A stretch of DNA of 64,000 bases, taken from positions 54,340,421 to 54,404,420 of the forward strand of contig CM060978.1 of NCBI GenBank assembly GCA_030765065.1, read 5' to 3'. The translations under genes were made by a program, and so were the position numbers. The stretch is from Deroplatys truncata. Taxonomy: Eukaryota; Arthropoda; Insecta; Mantodea; Mantidae. Under the pieces are notes generated by a model. That model was not told where the DNA came from. It saw nothing but the letters and a program-made list of their open reading frames with translations, and made no database searches. This document shows positions 1 through 11,370 of this stretch, piece after piece. Every line of letters starts with the position of its first letter. The first letter of the stretch is position 1.

Positions 1-756
1 TGGCACCATCTTGCTGGAACCAGATGTTTCTGAGATCCATACCATTCAATTGAGGCCAAAAATAGTCCCTTATAAGAGCCCGGTATCTTTCCCCATGACA
101 GTTAGAGCTGCTCCATCTTCATCTTGGAAAAAATATGAACCAATGATTCCACCATACCAAAATCCACACAGTACCCTTTTGGAGATGAAGTGGTCGTTCT
201 TGTATCTTCATTGGATTGTGATTGCTCCTATAACGTAATTTTGTTTCTCAATACAACCATCCATCCAAAAGTGGGCTTCGTCGCTGAAGATGATTTTTCG
301 ACAAAAAACCGGGTCAGCTTCCAATCGTTCCACAGCCCAGTCAGCGAATACACGGCGCAACCTATGGTTCTTTGTCTTCAGTTCTTGAGTTAACACCATT
401 TTGTAAGCGTGAAACTTCAAGTCTAGATGCAGAATTTGCCAAGTTGTGGTCGGCGAAAGCCACATTTCTTGCGCTCGACGAGCAATTGATTTGTTTCCAT
501 TCTCGCGTACACTCTCACGAACAGCGCCTATGTTTTCGTTGGAGCGCTTACGTCGATTACGTACAGGCGTTCTTTGATCGCTGACAAAATCACTTCTTTC
601 AAATTTATCGATCAAACGCCGAATCATTCCCTTGCAGGGACGATTATGCACACCGTAAGCTTCACGCAATACACGGAAGGTTTGGCGAATAGATGATCCA
701 TTTTGATAATAAATTTTCACAATTTCTACGCGTTGCTGAATGCTGTAACGTTCCAT
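1..756 (-). pseudogene. Mariner-like transposase (DUF4817 type), broken, runs off left edge
   Basis: Would cut and paste its own transposon as a DDE-type nuclease in the nucleus. The ATG at 756 opens 182 residues starting MERYSIQQRVEIVKIYYQNG, a helix-turn-helix N-terminus typical of the DUF4817 mariner-like group, followed by a second helix-turn-helix stretch (RRAQEMWLSPTTTWQILH). The first catalytic aspartate is in IIFSDEAHFWMDG. The frame is lost near 208. GFWYGGIIGSYFFQDEDGAA follows in another frame, and YRALIRDYFWPQLNGMDLRN then IWFQQDGA (second catalytic aspartate) in a third, ending at the window edge. At least two frameshifts therefore make it inactive. The family is recognised from memory of its motifs. 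The right terminal inverted repeat, if kept, lies in 757-840, but I could not define it. Confidence 0.85.
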
Positions 757-845
757 GGCTATTTGTCAATAACAACTGTAACTACATGAAAAAAATGACT
801 GTTACTCAATAACGACGGCAGCTATCACATGTTAAAGATAAGAGA

Positions 846-1200
846 TACTCGTGTGAAACTTGGACATTAAAAACTAGGGGAAAAACGAGGTTGGAAGCAG
901 CCCAAATGAGATTCTTACGATCATTGTTGGGAATTAGTAGAAGAGATAGGGTTAGGAGTACTGTAACAAGAGAACAGCTAGTGGAAGAAAACATTAATGA
1001 AGAAATACAGGTGTACCAAAAACGTTGGAAAGAAATGTCTTACGAATGCCCCCTTCAAGGTACCCACACAAGCTTTATTTTGCAGACCTTCAGGAAGAAG
1101 CGTTGGACGACAACGGAGCAGATGGAGTGACCAGTTTAGTAGCTTCGGAACAGGTCGAAAGGCCTAAACCTTGAATGGAAGAAGAAGAGGAGGAGTTACA
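846..1200 (+). pseudogene. LINE reverse-transcriptase C-terminal tail
   Basis: 5'-truncated end of a non-LTR retrotransposon polyprotein. The frame opens YSCETWTLKTRGKTRLEAAQ and continues MRFLRSLLGISRRDRVRST, then TVTREQLVEENINEEIQ. This arrangement (ETWTL, then MRFLR..LG..RRDR.R.T..RE.L) is characteristic of the region after the RT domain in many arthropod LINEs. A frameshift near 1055 moves the rest, including a GRRSVGRQRSRWSDQF-like block, into another frame. The copy ends in an AAG/GAG-rich stretch at about 1170-1195, as these LINE 3' ends often do. The clade is not determined. Confidence 0.75.
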
Positions 1201-1654
1201 GATGGTGATATGAATGTAGCGCATCAGATTGTTTTTAAACTATAGAACCGGCTGTGTGCACCCGGCAATTAACTGTGTAAATCCCTGAGTGTGATTTACG
1301 TGCTCACATCGCTGTCAAGAAGGTGTTACAGAGCCGTATATCCGGCAGGTTTGTCTTAACTCCCATTTGGCATTGTCAGTTTGCGCCATAAATAACAGGC
1401 TACCAACTCTTGACTTTCAGAGAACAAGTTTTCAACCATTGGATGTGATCGTGTGCAAGGTCAGGTAGCCTTTTATTTTTCTGATAACATTGACCTTGAT
1501 GAGGCAGACTTAGAGAGTTTACTGGAATAATGTATTCACCTACGTCTCTGGAGCTTGCACGTAGCAAAACTGAAGTGGATTATTGCAGTGAGGAATAAAT
1601 ATAGACAAAGATGTAAAAATATTTCTTTTTTTTTAATTTTTTCGTTTCCGCTAC
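1201..1654. other. Unassigned AT-rich sequence
   Basis: No reading frame, repeat match within the window or RNA gene was recognised between the LINE tail and the first family H copy. Confidence 0.5.
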
Positions 1655-3242
1655 TTGCCTATAGTAACTAGAGGAAATATTGCATTCTATAAAAAAAATT
1701 TATACCGAGATTTCACTGGTAATACACATTTTGAGGTCCTCGATATAAAATAAAGCATTTTAGAAAAAAAGATCCCGCGCGTGTGTGTATTGAAGTTCAA
1801 CATCTAAGGATGTGCCACTAAGATTTTCAAAACTAAAACATTTTAATTATTCCTTAATTTCCCACAAGTAGCTAATGATTTTGATTAAAATACTATATTC
1901 TTGAAATATACGAATCCAATAAAATTAAATGTTGAAGTTATTTTGTTGTAGGAGTTTGCACCACGATTTGAGCGTCAATTTGAAGTAGGTTGTATTGAAG
2001 GAGTTGTATTATATTCCAACTCTTGGGGAGCCGAACTTGTAGTAGTTGCAACAGCACGTATGGTAAACAATTTCCGGTAGCCTTTGCCCCAAGTTTAAAA
2101 AAATATTAACTTTGTAATTTGACTGTTTATTTAAATATTTATGTTTGCCTCTGCTGCGTCAGTATTTATTTTAGATACATGGATGTCTTGACAGGGTTGT
2201 GATACGACTAAGAATGTAGGCTTACAAAGATTTTAAGTTTTAATTCACTGCTTTTTTATTAATCCTTGACACAAATTAAATAGCAGTTCACTGATATAGA
2301 GAGCTGTGAGACTCTTTTTATTAATTAATTACACTTTTTAACACAAACTTATTTTTCTCCTCGCACGAATACATCTTATATTTCTTGAGGACACTTTTTA
2401 CTACTTGTTAGTAACTGTCTGCAGGCAACTGAATTCTAGATTTGTTGTAAATGTGTCTCCTTTTCAGTTTCTGATTGGCTAATCCTACTCCAATAGAATA
2501 CCTTCATTTAACTAAAGATTCTTCTGGTTGTTGATTGGCTATTTTATAAACTGTCCCTAGAATTACATTATTGTTGCTCCAATAATGACTAGTAACATTA
2601 TTAAACATTCTTAAATTCATTATTGCCTCAAGGTTACCTCATTGTTACCTCATTGTTGGCAACTTTTAACTTATTATTCTCACAGCTCCTACATTATTAA
2701 ATTACGTAATGCACTCATATAACATTATTAAACATGTTTACAGTAATATAAGCATATGCAATGACGGTTACATACATTTTACAAATTATTACATACATAT
2801 TGCTTCAAGGCGGGCTATTATTGAATTTACATATTATATAATTTGACTGAAACCATTCAAGTGTTAAAAATACTGCCTCAATGTATATCTTGAATTTTTC
2901 TGTAAATACACTGAATTCCTTTTCATTCTGAATACTTTTGTACAATTGGTAAACCGTAAAACACCGTCTTTGTTATTGGTTTTGAATTGATTTGAATTTT
3001 TTAAGTGGTAAGTCGCTATTCGCTTTTTCTCGTAGTCCTACAAAGAACAGGGTGTTTCAAAGCTATCATAAAGCGATGTGCTTTCTGACTTACGCTTAGC
3101 TACTGCATTCTTCTTATACCTACAACGAAATGTGTCATGAAAGTTTATTTCTATTGACAAGCAAGACAGAAGAAAAACTTATTGTAAGAATAGTTTCTAG
3201 AATAGTATAGAAAGCAATATAAATGCAACATATCGGATTTAT
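1655..3242 (-). repeat. Family H copy, old, split by family G copy 1
   Basis: Diverged family H copy in minus orientation. Left part 1655-1932 contains the recognisable blocks ACCGAGATTTCAC, TTTTGAGGTCCTC and GATTTTGATTAAAATA. The sequence resumes at 2881 (TGTATATCTTGAATTTT, then ATTGGTAAACCGTAAAA) after a family G insertion and ends near 3207-3242 with a weak match to the TCTGATG terminus. The part between about 3000 and 3200 is too diverged to align by eye. Confidence 0.6.
1933..2880 (+). mobile_element. LTR-like repeat, family G copy 1
   Basis: One of five copies in the window of a roughly 0.9-1.0 kb repeat recognised by GGGGAGCCGAACTTGTAGTA, TGCCTC-GGC/TGCGTCAGTATT, TATAGAGAGCTGTGAGA, ACCTCATTGTTAGCAAC, CACAGCTCCTACATTATTAA and a TACTGCCTCA end. 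This copy starts TG and ends CA and is flanked by a 4-bp duplication, ATGT, inside an old family H copy. Read on the minus strand it has CCAAT-like and TATAAAA-like motifs. A solitary LTR of a retrotransposon is the most likely identity. It carries no coding region. Confidence 0.6.
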
Positions 3243-5894
3243 TTCCTTTTTACCAAGTTTTATCTTAAAATCGCAAATTGTCCTTCGAGTCTGCCACAAC
3301 CAAACGATATTCAAAGGATAAATATGCGAATAAACATGAAGGACAGGAGAGATATAATTACTGGATGATTACCACTTCCTCAATAATCAAGCCGTGATTG
3401 GTTAACATCAAGCCATTCTTAAATGCTGTTCATCCATATCGTGCTTACCTCATATGAGGTATAGGAATTCTCAAGCAGTTAGCTTTAAGTCATCTACACC
3501 CAAACTATTACCTACAAGAATGCAAAACACCGGCGGTCAAAGGCCAATAACAGATACAACCGGTCCTAGTGCTGTCTGCAAACGCCGAAATACGAGGGGT
3601 AGGGGTGATTCGTTAACTACATGTCCCTGCCTGTAGTCCAGTAAAAGTTTAATCTTACTTCCTTCCGGCTTGGCTTTAATGCTTACAAATTCCTATGCCT
3701 CATAAAATGAAGATATTTTATTCTAATATTTGCCTACAAGCAATAGATGAAAAGAAATTTATGGTAGGAGGGGAAGTTCCCATACTGGTTGTTGAGATTT
3801 TCTTCTTACTAGAAACATTTTCGCTCTAAGCAATAGAGCATATTCATGCAATGTGTCACTTCTGCAAGAAATAACAAAGTAGTACAGTCCGGTGCCGATG
3901 CCTTTGGTTTCCTATAGTGTTTTTCTTTATTTAATGTTGGTAGAATCCCCATAACAGTTGTGTTTCACATCTAACCTGATGGACTAATCTCTTATTGGTT
4001 TGAACAAAGCGAGCAGCGAAAGAGGTAAGAAACTGGAAGCATTTCACCTGAATGGCTGCAAGGTACTCGCCAAGTCTGACGGTGTGTTATTAGTTTGATG
4101 TAAAAAGTCCGACAATGAAACCCTAACGAATGAACAGTGGTCGATTTGTGGCTCAGGAGCGAAGGAATTCGGGGAGGGTTTAAGACAAACATTATGCAAC
4201 AGATGTTTATTTTTGTCTTTTGGAGTTTATAAGCTACAAGCTAAGTCATATAAAACTACACCTTAAAATTAAGTGCATGCAAATCATAAGGGCGCACTTT
4301 AACTATAAGTAATTAACAAAGTGAGGTGTTTGGATGAAATTGGCTTGTAAACAATGTCATATATATTTTTTTTGAACGGAACAAAGGATATGGAAACTAA
4401 ACCGAAAATTATTGTCCTTAATGGGCAATGTTCTAGCGCAGCGAGGGCTGCGGAGCTATGAATAATGCAGTCCGCAGGACACCAGTAGCTTAAAAAAAGC
4501 ACAACGGGATACAACGCAAAATTAAATGACATAATATGAAAGAAGCAATTTAATAAATAATGTTTACAGGAGAGATAAAAGAGTATTTTAATTTGAATGA
4601 CTCATTTAATAGGTTGGGACATTATGCAGTTCTAATAATAATTGTTTACAAAGCAGCAAAAGAAATCTAGATATGGATTTTGAATTATAAAGTGTCACAA
4701 GCAAGCCTGGCAAAGAAAACTGAGTTATACAAAATGAATACGTAAAACGAAAAAGCATCACAAATAAGTGAACAAATATAGCATTTTTTTCACTGCTTGA
4801 AAAGGGTTGGTAACCTCTTTATATCTCGTTTCTTGCAAAACTCTAAAAATAAAATGTATATAAGGTAATACTAATTCTGAATTAACTATGGAAAGGTAGA
4901 ATCAGAATAAGAAATTCATGCCATAATCGGGATTCAAATCACTGATCTTCAGCTTCCCGTACTGCTGAACTGCGATATCGATATGACAGAACTTTATGAA
5001 ATTATCCATGTGACTCAATTTTTCCCGTAAAACACAAGGCATCCTAACTTCTCTTGAGATTAATATATCCCAATGCCGACGTACATACTTTTTCACTCTG
5101 ATTTTACCTTTCCAGTCTAGGGGATAACAATTAATAAAACTGAATTGATTTTGTTTCCTCAACGAACCTAAAACTGCCTTGCATTCTAGCCTCTGGTGCA
5201 CATCCGCCATCGCGAAAAAAAGGCTATGCAAAAGCCTCAATCAACTTGAGTTGCTAGAACTTTGGTAAAGGGTGGTGTGCATCCATGAATGGGGAGGATT
5301 TGGTTTACGAATCCATTACCAGTGTGAGCAGATGGTTGCAGGTATGTTAGGAGCTATCTTCGAGGTTGAAGCAATAGGTGAACAATAAAACTTCTTGCTC
5401 ATCCTGTTCGTTCCGTTCAATTAGAGTTATATGTTGCATATTATTCCTTCACTGTTGTTCAAATATAGTAGTGGTATCAAGTGCAACTCATTCTCATTAA
5501 CAACATGTAATAAACCTAAGTGCAAGAGCTGATTGCAGCAATATAATTATTACATCTCACTAATGACAACATAATCACAGTTAGCTGCTATTAAGAGACT
5601 AATAATTTGTAACGGCTGCAGATGAAGTAACAGTTGACAGTAAAGGCTATCTTGTGATTGATTAATCACGAACCATGTGACAGTCGTCTGGAGTGTAACG
5701 ACCTATCTGTGTGACGTCCACAGGAAGTACGAAAAAAAGCCTTAACGGTAATGAAGAACAGTACATGGCAAACTTTTTACATAGCAGTTTTTATAGAATC
5801 CAAGGAAGTGATTACTCGTGGTCGCAGAGTTCAAAACACCCATTGAACTTTATTATTCTACTTAAAGATTCGAAGCCCGTTTTGCTTTCTCAAT
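3243..5894. other. Unassigned AT-rich sequence (2.65 kb)
   Basis: No gene or repeat shared with the rest of the window was recognised. A 112-codon open frame on the minus strand (4902-5240, MRLLHSLFFAMADVHQRL...) resembles no family I know and has no supporting context, so it is not called. Confidence 0.5.
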
Positions 5895-6130
5895 TAGGTA
5901 CTTGCAGAAAGCGGAGAAAGTATAATATTCCAGCCAAAAATTCGAAACCGAGATTTCACTGGAAATACATGTTTTGAAGCCCCGAACCTAAAAGATAATC
6001 TTTATAAAAAGGTCCGTGCGTGTGAACAGCCCAAAATTTTTTTTAAGTTCAGTATCTTCCAAGCGTGCGACACGATTTTCAAGAACCCCCCAACCCAAAA
6101 TACCCTACATTGAGAAACGATAGTTATTTA
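5895..6130 (-). repeat. Family H fragment (GTAGAGAAAGT side)
   Basis: Diverged piece in minus orientation with ACCGAGATTTCACTGGAAAT, an ACATGTTTTGAAGCCCC block, a short GT-rich stretch, and TTCAGTATCTTCCA followed by GCGACACGATTTTCAAG. It abuts, head to head, the + copy that begins at 6143. Confidence 0.7.
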
Positions 6131-6142
6131 TTACCTCAAAAA

Positions 6143-7580
6143 TCTGATGTGTTACACTCGCACGACTTTCTCTACTCTTGTACAAACTATTTTTACAAAC
6201 GCTTATTCTTCATCTACTTCATGTTAACTAAGATAAACATTTGCTAAACATTCTTATTGCTAATTTTCTTGTTGGTGCAAGGGGAATATGGTAGGCTTTA
6301 AGCTATAGTCAAATCTTTTAAGAGCTGGTTGCTATGTGGAGCATTCCATTCTCTTTGTATGTCCAGGACATAAAAAAACCACACAACGAATTCCCATTTG
6401 AGAAAAAGCATAAGTATTGGAAAATTCAAACAAATAAGGAATATCTCGGCAATGGTTCACTCCACAAAATAAAATATGTATGACATAAATTGTGTGTTTT
6501 AACGAGATCTACATTTTTGTATAAAAATGTTGCCTATCTCTTACGGTTTATCATTTATGCAAAAGCCATCCCGAATTAAGGACTTTTAGGGCATTCTCAG
6601 AAAATTCAAGATGTATATTTCATTTGTCATGAAAATATCTTAAATATATATTTTAATAAAAATCGTTAGACCCAAATTTGAGAAAATCAAAATTTTCGAA
6701 AAATGTGCCATGTAAAGGGTAGTCTTGGGTAGGAAGATTTTCTTTAAAAACTTCGTGTCCCATCTTTGAAAGATACTGAACCTAAATAGCAAATGTGGTA
6801 TTTATCTGACTTTACGTTTTTGAGTTATGCTGTTCACAGACAGATAGACACACACAGGGATCTTATTCTAAAAAAGCTTTTTTTGGATTCAAGGGGCCTT
6901 AAAGCATTTCCGGTGAAATCAATTTTTTGAGTGGAATGCAATACTTCAGCTACCTATTATGCATTGTAGAGAAACTAAAAAACGAAAACTAATCTCCATT
7001 TGAGAACAGTATAAGTATTGGAAAATTTAAACAAATAACCAGGAATATCTCGGATATGGTTCAGACCACAAAATATAACAAATTGTCTGCTTTAAGGAAA
7101 TTTACATTTTTTGTATAGCAAAATTTTGTCTATCACTTACGGTTTACCAGCTTACCAGCTATGCCAAAGTCATTCAGAATGAAGAGGACTTTTGGGGACA
7201 TTTCCAGAAAATTCAAGATATACATTTGATTTGCCATTAAAATAGCTAAAAGATATGGAATTTTAATAAAAATCGTTAGAGCCATTTTTGAGAAAATCAA
7301 AATTTTCGAAAAATCTTCAATGTAAAGGGTACTCTGGAGTGGGGGGGATTTTCTTGAAAATCTTCGTATCGCAACCCTGGAAGATACTAAACTCAAACAC
7401 GAAGTTTGGTATTTATCCGACTTTTCGTTTTTGAGTTATGCTGTTTAAGTTAGACACAAAGACATGTTGCTTTATTTGGATTCAAGGCACTTCAGAACAT
7501 GCATTAATGTTGAAATCTCGGTATAGAATTTTATGTGGAATGCAATACTACCCTTGCTTACTATACGTAGTAGAAAAAGT
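6143..7580 (+). repeat. Family H copy with a duplicated 3' module (A-B-B)
   Basis: Begins TCTGATGTGTTACACTCGC after an A-run, with the internal ACTTTCTCTAC. The first copy ends at about 6975 (GTAGAGAAACT). After an A-run it restarts, not at the TCTGATG end but at the internal block equivalent to AACGAATTCCCATTTGAGAA, and runs again to GTAGAAAAAGT at 7580. The second pass is therefore a duplicate of the distal about 600 bp (module B). The substitution load suggests it is older than the array at 34-38 kb. Confidence 0.85.
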
Positions 7581-8200
7581 AATAACTTTTCGTAAAAATG
7601 GTTTGTAGCAACTGAATAAAAAGCGATGATTGGTATGGAATGTTGGGTGAACACATCAGGAAATACTTGATACAAACCGTATCAAGGACTTCAGTTGAAC
7701 TTCGACTAGATCTGTAGACCCATTTATTTCACGATAAAAGGCTAATGAACTCGAAAGTGTCAAATTGCATGCATTTAAATGGAATTTGTCGCTCCTTAGA
7801 GGTCATCGAAGTCAACTGTTGCTATCAGTCTTTGAATGTCCTAATTGAAAATATTTATATTCTGTTGTGCTGTCGGTGAATTGCATCTTACTGAAGAATT
7901 GGTCTTAGCTTCCGGAATATCTATTCGATGTTGCATTGGATACTTTCTCAGATTGAAATGTACTTGAACTTGTTTGAATGAAGGACATCAAGTATTGTGA
8001 CGTATGGTTTAGAAGTCTTCCCATGTTTGGATTGGTATTTTAAAAACTTGCAGCTTGATCAAATTCTTCAGTGGTGACGCACTGATTTATTACAAATAAA
8101 GTTAAATGAGGTTAAGTTTTCCTGTCTCGAACATCTAGCTATTGCGCTACAATTAAACATTCGATGCAGATATTTTACGTTTTGATATGTACTGGTGTTA
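7581..8200. other. Unassigned AT-rich sequence
   Basis: Nothing recognised between two family H copies. Confidence 0.5.
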
Positions 8201-8203
8201 AAA

Positions 8204-8945
8204 TCTTATGTGTTACACTCACATGACTTTCTCTACTCTTGTACAAACTATTTTTACAAACGCTTATTCTCCATATGCTTCATGTTAATCGAGATGTTAT
8301 CTTATTGCTAATTTTCTTGTAGGTGCAAGGGGAATTGGTAGTATTTAAGCGATAGTCAAATCTTTTAAGAGCTGGTTGCTATGTGGCGCATTCCATTCTC
8401 TTTGTATGTCCAGGACATAAAAAAATGAATAACGAATTTGAGAAAAAGTATAAGTATTGGAAAATTTAGGGGAATAACAAGCAATATATCGAAAATGGTT
8501 CACTCAACAACAAAAAATGTATATGACATTTTTGTGTAGTAATATTTTGTCTATTTCTTATGGTTTACCAGTTATGCAAAAGTCGTTCACAATGAAGAAT
8601 ACTTTCGGAGACATTCCCAGAAAATTCGAGATAACATTTCATTTGTCATGAAAATATCTTAAACATGTGATATTTTAATCAAAATCGTTAGAATCATTTT
8701 TGAGAAAATAGAAATTTTCGAAAAATTTTCCATGTAAAGGGTAATCTGGGGTGGGGGGATTTTCTTGAAAACCTTCATCTCTGGAAGATACTGAACCTAA
8801 ATACCAAGTTTGGTGTTTATCCGACTGTTCGTTTCTGAGTTATGCTGTTCACAGTCACACACCCACACACGGACATGTTTCTAAAAATGCTTTTTTTGGA
8901 TTCAGGGGGTCTCAAAACATATTTCCGGTAACATTTCAGTAACGA
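8204..8945 (+). repeat. Family H copy
   Basis: Begins TCTTATGTGTTACACTCAC, contains the internal ACTTTCTCTAC, the TGCAAGGGGAAT block, the CATGTAAAGGGTAATCTGGG block and a short CACACCCACACACGG microsatellite. It stops at about 8945, before the GTAGAGAAAGT end. Confidence 0.85.
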
Positions 8946-8959
8946 ATAGAAAAGCCATA

Positions 8960-9475
8960 AGAATACGAAATGTGTTATATAAGTGGAACATCTTTCTAAG
9001 ATTTTCAAGAACCTACCCTCATCCAAAGCTATAATCTACATGGAAAACCTTTCGTTATGAAACGATTTTATTTAAAATACCATACATTCAAGATGCTTAC
9101 ATGACTAATAAAAGGTATATCTGGAACTGTCTGCGAATAGCCCTGTGAAGCTTTCTTCATACTGAATGCATTTTGTATACTTTTACATAGATGCTACACC
9201 GTAAAAAATAGACGAACTTATTACGCAAATTAATTGGAATATCCTTAAAACACACAATTTACGTCAAACTTTTCGTAGCATTAACTATTTCCGGGATATT
9301 TGTTATTGGTTTCAATGTTTAAATACTTATACATCTTTGCTTCCTCTACAGTACCTAGTAGATAGATGGAGCGTTTCATTTTACTCAAAATTTGATATAG
9401 AGATTTCACCGGAAATACATGTTTTTAGGCGCCCGAATTCTAAAAATCTTTTTTTAGAGAAAGGTCCTATGTAGG
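8960..9475 (-). repeat. Diverged family H fragments
   Basis: Minus-orientation remnants. 8985-9340 keeps GATTTTCAAGAACC, CCTCATCCAAAG, TAAAACACACAATTTACGTC and TTTCCGGGATATTTGTTATT. 9345-9475 keeps the GTAGAGAAAGT-side blocks (TTTCACCGGAAATACATG). They could be one rearranged copy or two. Confidence 0.55.
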
Positions 9476-9689
9476 AGTATATTAGGTTAGCTGCAACGAA
9501 TGTCGGAAACGAAGGAATGATGTATGCAAAGTTCATAAAAAAAATCACAAAAATATATAACGGATATGCAGAATGTATCATAATTAATAGCGCAAACTTA
9601 AAGGGTTCAAAGTATATGATAACAGAAGCAAAAAAGTTCCAGTAAACATAGGTCCGCAAACAAGCCGTGTGCAAGATTTATTATTGTAA

Positions 9690-10080
9690 ATTTGTGGTTA
9701 TGAGCCGCCACTGACGTGAATTGATGTTACACTTGAGCAACATTGGAGTATGTTGTACATGCATGATGGAGCACCGGCGCATTCTGCTGCTACTGTAAGA
9801 AGACAAAGTGGAGATATGGTCCAAGGTGGATAGGTCGAAGAGGATCTTTACCTTGGCCTCCGCGATTCCTGATCTCAATCCTTTGGATTTTTCTGCATGG
9901 AGTCACCTCAAAAGTGTAGTTTATACAACTCCTTTGATACCGTTGGTGCAGAGAATTGTACGTGCTTACCAAGAATTCTGGAGATCCGGGGGAGTGGGTT
10001 GAAAGAATTCGAAACTTACTATAGAGATGAGTGCAGTATTGCATTCAGATGCAAGGAATGACACTTTGAACACCTTTAAC
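9690..10080 (+). pseudogene. Mariner-like transposase C-terminal fragment
   Basis: Contains, in several frames, the second half of a DDE transposase: VVHAWW/MHDGAPAH-type sequence around the second catalytic residue (gatggagcaccggcgcat), SLPWPPRF/IPDLNPLDFSAWSHLKSVVY carrying the third catalytic aspartate, and a final WVERIRNLL-type block. The order and spacing match the C-terminus of DUF4817-type mariner transposases. It is a different subfamily from the copy at the left edge. The N-terminal half is missing and there are several frame breaks. Confidence 0.75.
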
Positions 10081-11370
10081 AGGGAAGAGTGTACAGTATT
10101 AATAACATGTAAAATACTAAAGTACAATTGTATTCCTTGTCAAGTTAAGCTATGAGTGTATTTTGAGGCAACTTAGAATGGCAATTATTAAACGAAAAGT
10201 GTACTTTTCAAATTAATTTGTATTAATTAGGACGATGTTGCTTAATGAAGGCAGTGGCGGCTTGTATATAAAGTTCTTTGAATGCAATGGATCAGTTTTT
10301 CAAGTTTCTCATGGCATGCAAAGTGCCTACAAGTGTCTCTAGTGGGTAGAGAAAGTCATATGAATGTAACATATTGGATAGTTTTCGTCATTGCTGTTCC
10401 ACCTGTATACCAGCTGAAAAATTCATTTCGGGAAAGATTCTTAAAACGTTAAATAACCTGCATTCATCTGGAACATACGAGGGCTAAAAGTTCCAAAAAA
10501 TATTTAAATGGCATTCAACGCCGACCAGAACTGGTAAGCAAGGCTTCAGTTTGAATGATAGTGATGCAAGCACATTAAAAGTATAAATTATGTAGCAATT
10601 AGGTAAGTAGTCCGTGTCTTATTTCTGGGATCACTCTTGTAATCATAACATGCCTGTTTAAGTAGTCAATTAGGCTTGCATAACTAGTGCAGGACAAATT
10701 GGAAAGTGCAAATCGAAAGCACTTTATGCTCGGCTGCTATCATTATCTCCTTAACTGCCCTATTATCCACACCAGTGAACGTATACACATACAGTGGTAT
10801 AACAATCTTGGATTTATTGTGAATCAAGACCAAAGCGCATCACTCGAAGGAGTTAATCCGAATAAATAACCAGTTTAGTGTGTATTATTCATTGAAACAC
10901 GTTATGTTACCCAACTGACCTTGGTCCAGTGTCTCACTGGACACTGGAAGATCAGAACTTGCATTGTTTTGGTGTATTCCTTGACAAACGCCTGCGATTA
11001 TACAGGGCTTTCGGTATAAGACTAGACCGCTGTCACGAGGTTTTGTGTCTGGGCAATTCCATCTGCCACACTCGAGCATGCCAGTACTCTGTCTTCGCTT
11101 CTTAAATCTGTATATAACATAACAAATGCTGGAAATAACTCACTTCTGCAGCTAAACAGGCATTATGCCGGGTAAATAGATTTTATTGACAGATTTATTT
11201 AGGTTACTAATGTTTATTTCATTTCGTGTTTCCCTTAAGCTACCCCAATATGTGAGTTGTTTGGTAGAGGGTATACACCAGAGGGGGACACCTCGCATAG
11301 TGTGCCTTACAGATCACTGAGCTACCACCTGAAGGAGATGGTTTATTACGAGTTGTTTGTTTATTTATTT
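10081..11370. other. Unassigned sequence with a family H end remnant
   Basis: At about 10340-10390 lies GGGTAGAGAAAGTCATATGA with TGTAACATATTGGAT, the TCTGATG-side end of a family H relative in minus orientation. The rest (10390-11370) shows no recognised gene or repeat. Confidence 0.45.

Noticed and set aside
4902-5240. 112-codon minus-strand frame as a host gene
   Set aside because: No recognisable domain, splice signals or supporting neighbours. Open frames of this length are expected by chance in 64 kb.
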